Assembly: GCF_000814905.1 (NCBI RefSeq)
Contig: NZ_JXAG01000029.1
Span: 62,001-126,000, forward strand
Length of the DNA stretch: 64,000 nt
DNA from: Enterobacter sp. Bisph1
GTDB lineage: Bacteria > Pseudomonadota > Gammaproteobacteria > Enterobacterales > Enterobacteriaceae
Direction: 5' to 3'
The position numbers were made by a program, and so were the translations under genes. The number at the start of each line of letters is the position of its first letter. Positions within the stretch are counted from its first letter, which is position 1. The notes below the pieces were generated by a model. It was not told where the DNA came from, did not search any database, and saw only the letters and a list, made by a program, of their open reading frames with translations. Shown one piece after another: positions 1 to 8,025 of this stretch.

Positions 1-370
1 GGCGACCCTTGCCGCCCTGCGCGGTAAAGTGGGCGGTACGGCGAAGATTATCGCCGTGCTGGAGCCGCGCTCGAACACCATGAAAATGGGTATCTGCAAA
101 GACGATCTGGCCCCGTCCCTGGGGCGTGCCGACGAAGTCTATCTGCTGCAGCCGCCGCATATTCCCTGGCAGGTAGCGGAAGTGGCGGATGCCTGCGTGC
201 AGCCGGCCTTCTGGAGCGCGGATGTCGATACGCTGGCGGAGATGATTGTCAAAAGCGCCCAGCCCGGCGATTACATTCTGGTGATGAGCAACGGCGGTTT
301 CGGCGGTATTCATCAGAAGCTGCTTGATGGACTGGCGAAAAAAGCACAGCTGGCCGCTGAAAACGCCTGA
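1..370 (+). CDS. mpl: Mpl, murein tripeptide ligase, 3' end only
   Basis: Partial gene: the frame is open from base 2 and stops at 370, giving the last ~122 residues. The sequence (RSNTMKMGICKDDLAPSLGR, then VMSNGGFGGIHQKLL) matches the C-terminal domain of UDP-N-acetylmuramate:L-alanyl-gamma-D-glutamyl-meso-diaminopimelate ligase of enterobacteria almost residue for residue. The enzyme reattaches the recycled murein tripeptide to UDP-MurNAc in the cytoplasm, using ATP. The ATP-binding and central domains lie left of the window. A strong hairpin terminator follows. Confidence 0.95.
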   Translation, partial: ATLAALRGKVGGTAKIIAVLEPRSNTMKMGICKDDLAPSLGRADEVYLLQPPHIPWQVAEVADACVQPAFWSADVDTLAEMIVKSAQPGDYILVMSNGGFGGIHQKLLDGLAKKAQLAAENA

Positions 371-383
371 TAACGCACTAATA

Positions 384-422
384 AAAAAACCGCGACCGAA
401 AGCCCGGCGCGGTTTTTTTTTC
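384..422 (+). terminator. Intrinsic terminator after mpl
   Basis: A-rich left flank, an ACCGCG/CGCGGT stem closing around a GC-rich loop, then a run of nine T. It lies between convergent mpl and yjgA; the A-tract on the left would also serve leftward transcription. Confidence 0.8.
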
Positions 423-457
423 GCTCCTCTCCAGCAGGAGAGGGAAAACGCAGACGA

Positions 458-1012
458 TTATTGCTCGCTGGCTTCAGCCAGCTCACGCAGATACTGGAAG
501 ATCAAACGCGCGGTTTTTGGCGGTTTGTTGCCTTCTTTCTCTTTCTTCGCATTGCGAATCAGCGAACGCAGCTGTTGGCGGTCGGCTTCCGGCCACAGTT
601 TCAGCACGTCCGGTACGGCATCATCACCCTCTTCAATCAGGCGATCGCGTAGCGCTTCCAGTTTATGGAAAAAGGCGACCTGCTGATTGTGACGGTTTTT
701 CAGCTTATCCAGCGCCTGGCGAATCGGATCGACATCGCGCTGACGCAGCATTTTCCCGATCAGCTGCAGCTGGCGGCGGCGGCCCTCTTTCTTAATACGC
801 TGCGCTAATTCAATGGCGTCGCGGAGATCCTGGTCGAGCGGGAGTTTATCCAGCGCGTTTTTACCAAGATCGACCATCTCCGCGCCAAGATGCTTTAACT
901 CTTCCGCATCGCGCTTAATTTCACTCTTACTGACCCAGATGATTTCATCATCTTCGTCTTCAATATCATCACCGGGCACGTCGTCGAGCCAGTCGTCGGG
1001 CTGCTTTGTCAT
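458..1012 (-). CDS. darP: DarP (YjgA), ribosome-associated protein
   Basis: 184 residues, matching the E. coli YjgA/DarP length (183). The family binds the 50S subunit late in assembly and is non-essential. The N-terminus is very acidic ([16 protein letters not shown]) and is followed by a charged helical body with no membrane segment. The start at 1012 is chosen because AAGGAG lies directly upstream; an in-frame ATG at 1060 would add 16 residues unlike the family. It is divergent from pmbA, with only 94 bases between the two starts, so the promoters overlap. Confidence 0.93.
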   Translation of the reverse strand: MTKQPDDWLDDVPGDDIEDEDDEIIWVSKSEIKRDAEELKHLGAEMVDLGKNALDKLPLDQDLRDAIELAQRIKKEGRRRQLQLIGKMLRQRDVDPIRQALDKLKNRHNQQVAFFHKLEALRDRLIEEGDDAVPDVLKLWPEADRQQLRSLIRNAKKEKEGNKPPKTARLIFQYLRELAEASEQ

Positions 1013-1106
1013 CTCAGGCTCCTTAAAAAAGAGGCTAATGTTACCAGTTAAGGCGCGCACTGAAAAACGGTTCTCTGTTAGACTTCAAAGAATCTCTCCT
1101 TTAATT

Positions 1107-2459
1107 ATGGCATTGGCAATGAAAGTCATCACACAAGTTGCACAACAACGCAAAACGCTGGAAGAGGCGGTATCCCTGGCGCTGGAATTAGCCTCCGGCA
1201 AATCAGACGGCGCGGAAGTGGCCGTCAGCAAAACCACCGGGATCGGCGTCAGTACCCGCTACGGCGAAGTAGAGAATGTCGAATTTAACAGCGACGGCGC
1301 GCTTGGCATCACGGTTTATCATCAGAACCGCAAAGGCAGCGCATCGTCGACGGATCTCAGCCCGGAGGCGATTTCCCGCACCGTGCAGGCGGCGCTGGAT
1401 ATTGCACGTTACACCTCGCCGGATCCGTTCGCAGGCGTCGCGGAAAAAGAGCTGCTGGCCTTCGAAGCACCCGATCTGGATCTGTTCCACCCGGCGGAAG
1501 TTACCCCCGACGAAGCCATCGAATGGGCCGCGCGTGCGGAACAGGCGGCGCTGAAAGCGGATAAACGTATCAATAATACCGAAGGCGGCAGCTTCAACAG
1601 CCATTACGGTATTAAAGTGTTTGGTAACAGCCACGGTATGCTGCAAAGCTACTGCTCCACCCGTCATTCGATGTCGAGCTGTGTGATTGCCGAAGCGAAT
1701 GGCGATATGGAGCGCGATTACGCTTACACCATCAGCCGCGATATTCATGATTTGCAAACGCCGGAGTGGGTGGGCGAAGAGTGCGCGCGCCGCACCCTGT
1801 CGCGCCTGTCGCCGCGCAAGCTGTCGACGATGAAAGCGCCGGTGATTTTCAGCAATGAAGTGGCGACCGGGCTGTTTGGTCACCTGGTGGGGGCGATTGC
1901 CGGTGGTGCCGTCTACCGTAAATCCACCTTCCTGCTGGATTATCTTGGCAAGCAGATCCTGCCGGAGTGGCTGACGATTGAAGAGCATCCGCATCTGGCG
2001 AAAGGGCTGGCCTCGTCGCCGTTCGACAGCGAAGGGGTGCGTACCGAGCGCCGTGACATCGTCAAAGATGGCGTACTGATGCAGTGGCTGCTGACCAACT
2101 ACTCCGCGCGTAAACTGGGACTGAAAAGCACCGGTCACGCAGGCGGTATCCACAACTGGCGCATCGGCGGGCGCGGTTTGAGTTTCGAACAGATGCTGAA
2201 AGAGATGGGCACCGGGCTTGTGGTGACCGAACTGATGGGGCAGGGCGTGAGCGGCATTACCGGCGATTATTCGCGCGGTGCGTCCGGTTTCTGGGTGGAA
2301 AACGGTGAAATTCAGTATCCGGTGAGCGAAATTACCATTGCAGGAAATCTGAAAGATATGTGGCGTAATATTGTTACCGTTGGTGACGATATCGAACACC
2401 GCAGTAATATTCAGTGTGGTTCAGTGTTACTCCCGGAGATGAAAATCGCCGGACAATAA
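1107..2459 (+). CDS. pmbA: PmbA/TldE, metalloprotease subunit
   Basis: 450 residues, the same length as E. coli PmbA and very similar throughout (starts [11 protein letters not shown], ends [10 protein letters not shown]). With TldD it forms the TldD/TldE protease, which matures microcin B17 and degrades CcdA. The TldE partner lacks the zinc HExxH motif carried by TldD, and none is visible here. The frame is open upstream to 813, but residues before MALAMK do not belong to the family. The ribosome-binding site is weak (pyrimidine-rich leader). Confidence 0.95.
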   Translation: MALAMKVITQVAQQRKTLEEAVSLALELASGKSDGAEVAVSKTTGIGVSTRYGEVENVEFNSDGALGITVYHQNRKGSASSTDLSPEAISRTVQAALDIARYTSPDPFAGVAEKELLAFEAPDLDLFHPAEVTPDEAIEWAARAEQAALKADKRINNTEGGSFNSHYGIKVFGNSHGMLQSYCSTRHSMSSCVIAEANGDMERDYAYTISRDIHDLQTPEWVGEECARRTLSRLSPRKLSTMKAPVIFSNEVATGLFGHLVGAIAGGAVYRKSTFLLDYLGKQILPEWLTIEEHPHLAKGLASSPFDSEGVRTERRDIVKDGVLMQWLLTNYSARKLGLKSTGHAGGIHNWRIGGRGLSFEQMLKEMGTGLVVTELMGQGVSGITGDYSRGASGFWVENGEIQYPVSEITIAGNLKDMWRNIVTVGDDIEHRSNIQCGSVLLPEMKIAGQ

Positions 2460-2515
2460 CTCCGTGGCGCACAGTGCTGCGCCTTAAGCGTGAATAATAA
2501 AAAAGGAAGTGAGCA

Positions 2516-2902
2516 ATGCGTAAAAACCTGTTAGCGATCCTGGCTGTCTCATCGCTGTTTCTCGGATCGTCGGTGTTCGCCGCCGATCTCGAAGATGATA
2601 TGGATACTCTGAATAGCAATCTTAAAGTGGTGCAGAAAACCAGTGACGCGGGCGAGATGAAAGATGCCTTAGCCAAAATGCGTAGCGCTGCGCTCGACGC
2701 GCAAAAAGCCACACCGCCAAAGCTTGAAAACAAAGGGGCGGACAGCGCGGAGATGAAAGATTATCGTCACGGCTTTGATATTCTGGTCGGGCAGATCGAC
2801 GGCGCAATGAAGCTGGCGAACGAAGGTAAGGTGAAAGAGGCGCAAGACGCCGCCAAAGGCTTCGTTGACACTCGCAACACCTATCACAAAAAATACCGTT
2901 AA
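2516..2902 (+). CDS. cybC: Cytochrome b562, periplasmic
   Basis: 128 residues: a signal peptide of about 22 residues ending SSVFA, then a 106-residue four-helix bundle. Both axial haem ligands are present: Met7 of the mature protein (ADLEDDM) and the His near the C-terminus (TYHKKYR, mature position 102). The full-length signal peptide shows an intact gene, whereas E. coli K-12 cybC is truncated. GGAAG lies ahead of the ATG and a terminator follows. Confidence 0.95.
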   Translation: MRKNLLAILAVSSLFLGSSVFAADLEDDMDTLNSNLKVVQKTSDAGEMKDALAKMRSAALDAQKATPPKLENKGADSAEMKDYRHGFDILVGQIDGAMKLANEGKVKEAQDAAKGFVDTRNTYHKKYR

Positions 2903-2920
2903 GCGGGTATAGCCCGGACG

Positions 2921-2946
2921 AAGCGGGGCCAGCGCCCCGCTTTTTT
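2921..2946 (+). terminator. Intrinsic terminator after cybC
   Basis: AAGCGGGGC/GCCCCGCTT hairpin with a four-base loop followed by six T. It isolates cybC from the catabolic operon to the right. Confidence 0.85.
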
Positions 2947-3144
2947 ACGCTGGCAGCTATGCCCAGAAATACCGTTTATGGCCTCTTCGCTGCGCAACCT
3001 GAGCAGCAATAAGCAAACCTTATCCACTTCACACTTTTCCCCTTTGATCCGCTATTTCATTGTGCTTTCGCGCCGCCAATTTCCGCGGCTTTTGCGCAAA
3101 CTTGTGACTCCGATACAGTGAAAAATCCCCGACTTGCCCGTTTC

Positions 3145-3160
3145 TGTGGTGCAGATCACT
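3145..3160. promoter_or_regulatory. CRP-like site
   Basis: TGTGG-N6-TCACT, 8 of 10 conserved positions of the CRP consensus TGTGA-N6-TCACA. It would make the sugar-acid operon subject to catabolite control. Confidence 0.5.
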
Positions 3161-3173
3161 AATGCCTGCTCTG

Positions 3174-3193
3174 TTTCCACTTCGAAGTGGAAA
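3174..3193. promoter_or_regulatory. Perfect 20-bp palindrome, probable operator
   Basis: TTTCCACTTCGAAGTGGAAA is self-complementary at every position and has no T-run, so it is not a terminator. It sits between the CRP-like site and the proposed -10, about 87 bases before the first gene. The best candidate ligand is the DNA-binding regulator encoded at 9985-11895, the last gene of the operon. Confidence 0.55.
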
Positions 3194-3279
3194 ACTCCTC
3201 GCTACAAACTCTCAACCCGCGGCGTTAGTGTGATTCTGAAGCCATTAACGGGGTACGACGAGTGAATAACGGAGCGGTA

Positions 3280-3597
3280 ATGAACGACGCGGAGCAGGTC
3301 CGGCAAACGGCAACCCTCGCTGAACGCATGCTGGCGCAGGTGTATGCCCTGCTTAGCGATCAAAACATCACGCCGAATGCGGTGCAGCAGCAGATGCTGA
3401 CCTCTCATGTCCGCGCAATGGCGCACCGGTCGGTGACCGGCGAGCCGCTGCCAGAAGTGGACGCCAGCTTGTTTGATGAAATCTCGGCGGATTCAATGGA
3501 GCTCGCCCGCGACGTCGTGGCGGCATTCGGCAATCTTCCAGAAGAAGAGGCCTGGCTGCTGTCAGTGCACTTCGAAGTGGCGAAAGATAACCTTTAA
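3280..3597 (+). CDS. Free-standing PRD-domain protein
   Basis: 105 residues, essentially one PTS regulation domain: MLTSHVRAMAHRSVTGEPLP followed by DEISADSMELARDVV and EEEAWLLSVHFEVAK, the typical PRD layout with conserved histidines. There is no DNA-binding or RNA-binding part. I chose ATG 3280 because GGAG precedes it by five bases; GTG 3262 is in frame but has no such site. It is the first gene of the operon, and the SFCGS gene follows after 10 bases. I recall this family as the EF_0829 type of Enterococcus faecalis, always next to the same neighbours. PRDs normally respond to phosphorylation by PTS proteins; whether this one does is unknown. Confidence 0.8.
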   Translation: MNDAEQVRQTATLAERMLAQVYALLSDQNITPNAVQQQMLTSHVRAMAHRSVTGEPLPEVDASLFDEISADSMELARDVVAAFGNLPEEEAWLLSVHFEVAKDNL

Positions 3598-3607
3598 GGA
3601 GCGAAAA

Positions 3608-3970
3608 ATGGAACAAATTACCGTAGTAATCGGCGATCGTCTGGGAAAAGGTCAGAAAGTAGCGGCTGGTGTGGAAAAAGCGGGCGGCCGTGCGGTTGTC
3701 GTGCCGGGCGTCGCGGCGGATATGAAGTTGGGTGACGTGATGAAAACCGAAAACGCCACCTTCGGCATCTCTTTTTGCGGCAGTGGCGGCGCGGGTGCCA
3801 TCACCGCACAGAATAAATACGGCTATAAAGCCAAATACGGCATGCGCTCCGTCGAAGAGGGCGTGACCGCCATCAATGAAGGCTGCAACGTGCTGGGCTT
3901 TGGCTTTATGGATAAAGAAGAGTTAGGCGAGCGCCTGGTGCAGGCGTGGCAGAAAAAATACGGCGCATAA
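3608..3970 (+). CDS. SFCGS-family glycine-rich protein
   Basis: 120 residues, soluble, alpha/beta-looking, with the signature SFCGSGGAGAIT at residues 55-66 that names the family. The Cys57 in a glycine-rich loop resembles a nucleotide- or phosphate-binding turn, or a phospho-cysteine loop like those of PTS EIIB proteins; that comparison is mine and unproven. The start is set by TAAGGAG seven bases upstream. It is followed two bases later by the DUF4312 gene. Function unknown; always found with DUF4310-4312 and DgaE/F-like genes. Confidence 0.85.
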   Translation: MEQITVVIGDRLGKGQKVAAGVEKAGGRAVVVPGVAADMKLGDVMKTENATFGISFCGSGGAGAITAQNKYGYKAKYGMRSVEEGVTAINEGCNVLGFGFMDKEELGERLVQAWQKKYGA

Positions 3971-3972
3971 CT

Positions 3973-4269
3973 ATGAAAGAACAATTCACCACCACGGTCA
4001 GGGTAAGCGGCAAGGGCGATACGAAATCGCGCGCCTTCGCCGATGCGCTGAACCATGTTCAGGCCGCGGTGATGAAAGCGTCGCCGCACATTTTACTGCG
4101 TATTGAGCCACAGGACGTGCAGGTTGTTCAGGCGCAGGAAACGACGCGCAAAGAGGCTTTTTTGTTTCTCTTTCTGCGTCGTGTACGACGCGCGTACAGC
4201 GTGGAGCTGGACGTTACCGTCAACGTGACCGCCATTAATCTCGATAAAGTGGATTTCGTCACGACATAA
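3973..4269 (+). CDS. DUF4312 family protein
   Basis: 98 residues, soluble, basic (FLFLFLRRVRRAYSVELD). It begins two bases after the SFCGS stop codon, so the two are translated together. The predicted fold is a small alpha/beta domain with no catalytic motif I recognise. It belongs to the conserved PRD-SFCGS-DUF4312-DUF4311-DUF4310 block and most likely serves as a cytoplasmic part of the transporter-like pair that follows. Function unknown. Confidence 0.8.
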   Translation: MKEQFTTTVRVSGKGDTKSRAFADALNHVQAAVMKASPHILLRIEPQDVQVVQAQETTRKEAFLFLFLRRVRRAYSVELDVTVNVTAINLDKVDFVTT

Positions 4270-4319
4270 CTCAACGCATACCCCGTGCGTTTTTGCACAG
4301 GGTAGAAGAGGGCAGACTG

Positions 4320-5096
4320 ATGTTCTTAATCATACTAATAAAATCGCTCATTATCGGCGGCCTGGTGGGCGTCGGCGTGGGCGCAGGGGCTGCACGCATG
4401 TTCCATGCGCCGACCACTCAAGGGATGGGCGCGTTTCGTACACTGGGCGAACTGAACTCCTGCGAAGGGGATCCGGCATCGCACTTCTCCTTTGGCCTGG
4501 GGTTCTTCTTTAACGCCTGGGCCTCATCCGTCGCAGCGGGTTCTTTTACCCAGGACGTCGATCACCGCATTATTCCCAACTGGGGCGCGGCGGCATTGAT
4601 GGTGAAAAACCGCAACGTCGGCGAAACCCTGCATGACCCGAAAAAGATGGCTATCGCCTGCGGACTAATCGGCATGGTGGTCGTCACCTTCCTCAACCTG
4701 ACGGCCTCTTCCGTACCGGCGGCCTTGCAGGTGACGGCGGTGAAAGTGCTGGTCCCGGCGGCTAACCTGCTGGTTAACACCGTGATGCCGGTGATCTTCT
4801 GGCTGGCGGCGATTGATGCGGGCAAAAAATCCGGTTTCTGGGCCACGGTTTTCGGTGGCGCAGCGCAGCTGATCATGGGTAACGCCGTTCCCGGTCTGGT
4901 GCTGGGCATTCTGATCGGTAAAGGGGTGGAAGAGAGCGGCTGGAATCGCGTCACCAAAGTGATGATGACCGCCATTGTTGCGCTGTTTGTCCTGAGCGCC
5001 TTCTTCCGCGGCTTCGATCTGAAAATGATCGCCTCCTTCAATCTGAGCGCGCCGAACTGGCTCGAACTCATCCACAACTCGCTCAGCGGCAAGTAA
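4320..5096 (+). CDS. DUF4311 membrane protein (transporter-like)
   Basis: 258 residues with about six hydrophobic segments, starting with a glycine-rich helix (SLIIGGLVGVGVGAGAA). Loops carry GELNSCEGDPASHFSFG and DVDHRIIPNWGAA, which are unusually polar for a plain carrier. An upstream in-frame ATG at 4293 is less likely; ATG 4320 follows AGAGGGCAG. It pairs with the DUF4310 gene 9 bases downstream. I infer that DUF4311 and DUF4310 form an inner-membrane uptake system for the substrate of this operon; no recognised transporter family matches. Confidence 0.8.
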   Translation: MFLIILIKSLIIGGLVGVGVGAGAARMFHAPTTQGMGAFRTLGELNSCEGDPASHFSFGLGFFFNAWASSVAAGSFTQDVDHRIIPNWGAAALMVKNRNVGETLHDPKKMAIACGLIGMVVVTFLNLTASSVPAALQVTAVKVLVPAANLLVNTVMPVIFWLAAIDAGKKSGFWATVFGGAAQLIMGNAVPGLVLGILIGKGVEESGWNRVTKVMMTAIVALFVLSAFFRGFDLKMIASFNLSAPNWLELIHNSLSGK

Positions 5097-5105
5097 GGAA
5101 CCGAG

Positions 5106-5747
5106 ATGGAACAGAATAAAGGCTTTTGGTATGCCGACTGGTCATTCCCGATCTTCGTTGGCCTGCTCTCCTCCGGCGTCTTCGCCGGGACGCATATGTA
5201 CTATCTGTACGGCATCGGCGCGTTTAACGAAGTGGCGTTTGTCTCGATGCTGCGCGCCGGGATGGATACCGGTGTTTACGGCGCGGTCGCCGCGTTTGGC
5301 GCAAGCTTCCTCTTTGCGCGCATTATCGAAGGATCGCTGGTCGGTATTCTCGACATCGGCGGCGCGATCCAGACCGGTGTCGGGCTGGGCGTTCCGGCGC
5401 TGCTGCTGGGCGCGGGATTTGTCTTCCCGGTGGCGAACTTTATCGCCTCGCTGGCAACCGGCCTGATTATCGGCGTGGCGATTGGCTACCTGATTATCCT
5501 GGCGCGTAAGTTCACCATCAACCAAAGCGACTCGACCTATGGCGCGGATGTGATGATGGGCGCGGGTAACGCCTCCGGTCGTTTCCTGGGTCCGCTGATT
5601 ATCCTCAGCGCAATGACCGCGTCGATTCCGATTGGCGTCGGTTCGCTGGTTGGCGCGCTGCTGTTCTACCTGTGGCAGAAACCGATCACCGGCGGCGCTA
5701 TCCTGGGTGCGATGCTGTTGGGCTCCCTTTTCCCGATAGCCCTCTGA
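5106..5747 (+). CDS. DUF4310 membrane protein (transporter-like)
   Basis: 213 residues, strongly hydrophobic with about six membrane segments and many GxxxG-type helix contacts (AIQTGVGLGVPALLLGAGF, IIGVAIGYLIILARKF). AAGGAACCGAG supplies the ribosome-binding site. It is the second membrane partner after DUF4311. The length and glycine pattern recall the small membrane subunits of mannose-type PTS (EIIC/EIID), which also come in pairs, but I see no sequence identity and present this only as a possibility. Confidence 0.8.
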   Translation: MEQNKGFWYADWSFPIFVGLLSSGVFAGTHMYYLYGIGAFNEVAFVSMLRAGMDTGVYGAVAAFGASFLFARIIEGSLVGILDIGGAIQTGVGLGVPALLLGAGFVFPVANFIASLATGLIIGVAIGYLIILARKFTINQSDSTYGADVMMGAGNASGRFLGPLIILSAMTASIPIGVGSLVGALLFYLWQKPITGGAILGAMLLGSLFPIAL

Positions 5748-5789
5748 TACACACGGGCGCTGCGGCGCCCGTCACTCCTGGAGAGATGT

Positions 5790-6923
5790 ATGTTTGATTT
5801 ACTCCTGCGCCGGGCGCGTCTGGTTGACGATACGGTGACGGATATCGCCATCGCGGCGGGCAAAATTGTCGCCCTCGGCGAGATTACCGACCCGGCGGCG
5901 AAAACCGTGGATCTGCACGGCGAACATTACGTGAGCGCCGGATGGATCGACTCCCATGTGCACTGTTACCCCAATTCACCCATTTATCATGACCAACCAG
6001 ACAGCGTCGGCATCCAAACGGGCGTCACCACGGTGATTGATGCCGGAAGCACCGGCGCGGACGACATTGATGACTTTTACGCCATTACCCGTCAGGCAAC
6101 GACGGAAGTTTACGCTCTGCTGAATATCTCCCGCGTCGGGCTGATTGCGCAAAACGAGCTGGCGAAGATGGACAATATCGACACCGCAGCCGTGCGCGAG
6201 GCGGTGAAGCGTCACCCGGATTTTATCGTCGGCCTGAAAGCGCGGATGAGCAGCAGCGTGGTCGGCGACAACGGCATTGCGCCGCTGCAACGCGCCAAAG
6301 AGATTCAGCAACAGAACGGCGATTTGCCGCTGATGGTACATATTGGTAATAACCCGCCCAATCTCGACGAGATTGCCGAGCTGCTGACCTCCGGCGACAT
6401 CATTACCCACTGCTATAACGGCAAGCCGAACCGCATTTTAACCCCCGAGGGCGAGCTGCGCGCAGCGGTGACGCGCGCTATTTCACGCGGCGTGCGCCTC
6501 GATGTGGGCCACGGCAGCGCCAGTTTCAGCTTTGCGGTGGCAAAACAGGCGCTGGCGCGGGGGATTTTGCCCCACACCATCAGCTCCGATATCTACTGCC
6601 GCAACCGCATTAATGGGCCGGTGCGCTCGCTGGCGAAGGTGATGTCCAAATTCCTCGCCATCGGCATGTCGCTGCCGCAGGTGATCGCCTGCGTGACGGA
6701 TCGCGCAGCCGAGGGGCTGCGGCTACAGCAAAAAGGGCGTCTCGCCGTGGGCTACGACGCCGATCTGACGATTTTCGATCTTCGACGCCAGCCGGTGCTG
6801 TTCACCGATGCGGAAGATGAGACGTTACAGGCTGACCAGATCCTCGTGCCCCTTGCCGCCATTCGCGCCGGTAAGGGCTATCTGACCGAACAAGGGAGTG
6901 CAGAACATGCCTTCGATTTATGA
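5790..6923 (+). CDS. Amidohydrolase/deacetylase-family metallohydrolase
   Basis: 377 residues, cytoplasmic TIM-barrel amidohydrolase. Metal ligands are visible: HVH at 56-58, the lysine in GLKARMSSS likely carbamylated, MVHIGNN, THCYNG, and the aspartate in ISSDIYC. Related enzymes remove N-acyl or N-carbamoyl groups. In this operon a deacylation of an N-substituted amino sugar acid before the DgaE-like lyase would make sense; this is inference. GGAGAG lies ahead of the ATG. Its last 17 bases overlap the start of dgaE. Matches the family I know as EF_0837/AHA_3915-type. Confidence 0.85.
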   Translation: MFDLLLRRARLVDDTVTDIAIAAGKIVALGEITDPAAKTVDLHGEHYVSAGWIDSHVHCYPNSPIYHDQPDSVGIQTGVTTVIDAGSTGADDIDDFYAITRQATTEVYALLNISRVGLIAQNELAKMDNIDTAAVREAVKRHPDFIVGLKARMSSSVVGDNGIAPLQRAKEIQQQNGDLPLMVHIGNNPPNLDEIAELLTSGDIITHCYNGKPNRILTPEGELRAAVTRAISRGVRLDVGHGSASFSFAVAKQALARGILPHTISSDIYCRNRINGPVRSLAKVMSKFLAIGMSLPQVIACVTDRAAEGLRLQQKGRLAVGYDADLTIFDLRRQPVLFTDAEDETLQADQILVPLAAIRAGKGYLTEQGSAEHAFDL

Positions 6924-8025
6924 AAAGTACCAGCTTAAACAAGTGATTAACGCCTCCGGGCGCATGACCGCCCTTGGCGTTTCCACACCGCGCCCGGAAG
7001 TGGTGGACGCCGTCCTCAGCGGCATGAATCACTACTTTGAAATGAAAGATCTGGTGAATAAAACCGGTGCTTATATTGCCCAACTGCTGGACGTAGAAGG
7101 CGCAACGGTGGTGTCGTGCGCGTCGGCGGGGATCGCCCAGTCGGTCGCAGCGGTGCTGGTGCGCGACAGCGACTGGCTGCTGGAAAACCTGCATAGCACA
7201 CCGATTGAGAACAATGAGATTGTGCTGCCGCGCGGGCACAACGTGAACTTTGGCGCACCGGTGTCGACGATGGTGGCGCTGGGCGGCGGCAAAATGGTGG
7301 AAGCGGGCTACGCCAATGAATGTTCTGCCGAACAACTGGCGGCAGCCATTTCACCGCGTACGGCGGCGATCCTGTTTATCAAATCCCATCATTGCGTACA
7401 GAAAAGCATGCTCAGCGTAGAGCAGGCGGCAGTTGTCGCGCGCAAACATAATCTGCCGCTGATTGTTGATGCGGCGGCGGAAGAGGATCTGCAGTGCTAC
7501 TACCGCGCCGGTGCCGACCTGGTTATCTACAGCGGCGCGAAGGCGATTGAGGGGCCAACCAGCGGTCTGGTAATCGGCAAAACCCAATATGTTGAGTGGG
7601 TAAAGCGCCAGACGGCGGGCATTGGCCGCGCGATGAAGGTGGGCAAAGAGGGCATTCTCGGCCTGACCTGCGCCATTGAGCACTACTTAAGCGCGACGAA
7701 AGAGAGCGGGGCGGAGATGGTCGCCAAAATGACGCCGTTTATCGACCAGCTCAATACGTTAAATGGCGTAACCGCCCGCGTGGTGTGGGATAGCGCCGGG
7801 CGCGATATTGCGCGCAGCGAGATCAAGTTTGATGAAGCGACGACTGGTGTAGCCACCGGTGAGTTGGTCAGCCGACTCAAGCAGGGCGAATACGCTATCT
7901 ATTTTCGCGGTTACAAAGCCAATGAAGGGATTATCGAAGCCGATGTGCGCAGCGTCAGCGCTGAGCAGCTGGAGATTATCTACCGCCGTATCGGCGAAGA
8001 GTTGAATAAGGGAGCTCATGCATGA
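6907..8025 (+). CDS. dgaE: DgaE-family PLP-dependent ammonia-lyase
   Basis: 372 residues, fold-type I PLP enzyme of the SelA-related group. The Schiff-base lysine is K212 in YSGAKAIEGPTSG. In Salmonella, DgaE removes ammonia from D-glucosaminate-6-phosphate to give 2-keto-3-deoxygluconate-6-phosphate. Start: ATG 6907 with GGGAG eight bases upstream; the GTG at 6898 lies inside that site. It overlaps the amidohydrolase end by 17 bases and the aldolase start by four (ATGA), so these three enzymes are translationally coupled. Unlike the Salmonella dga operon, no mannose-type PTS genes are present, so the true substrate may differ. Confidence 0.85.
   Translation: MPSIYEKYQLKQVINASGRMTALGVSTPRPEVVDAVLSGMNHYFEMKDLVNKTGAYIAQLLDVEGATVVSCASAGIAQSVAAVLVRDSDWLLENLHSTPIENNEIVLPRGHNVNFGAPVSTMVALGGGKMVEAGYANECSAEQLAAAISPRTAAILFIKSHHCVQKSMLSVEQAAVVARKHNLPLIVDAAAEEDLQCYYRAGADLVIYSGAKAIEGPTSGLVIGKTQYVEWVKRQTAGIGRAMKVGKEGILGLTCAIEHYLSATKESGAEMVAKMTPFIDQLNTLNGVTARVVWDSAGRDIARSEIKFDEATTGVATGELVSRLKQGEYAIYFRGYKANEGIIEADVRSVSAEQLEIIYRRIGEELNKGAHA

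Larger units (their letters stand above)
2947..3279 (+). promoter_or_regulatory. Intergenic control region of the PRD/DUF4310-4312 operon
   Basis: 333 bases without a gene. Besides the CRP-like site and palindrome listed separately, a possible sigma-70 -10 (TACAAA, 3203-3208) would give a start near 3215 and place the CRP-like site at about -62, the class I position. A second possible pair, TTGCGC 3092-3097 and TACAGT 3114-3119, has a 16-base spacer. No sigma-54 -24/-12 element with correct GG-N10-GC spacing was found. All promoter calls here are inference. Confidence 0.4.

Noticed and set aside
1203-2399. Long minus-strand open frame of about 398 codons
   Set aside because: It lies wholly antisense to pmbA, whose protein is conserved; composition is His/Arg/Phe-rich as expected for a shadow of a GC-rich gene.
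3086-3200. Sigma-54 promoter for the DgaE/F operon, as known for Salmonella dga
   Set aside because: No GG-N10-GC pair with the right flanks; the regulator found here is of the MtlR/BglG type without a sigma-54 interaction domain.
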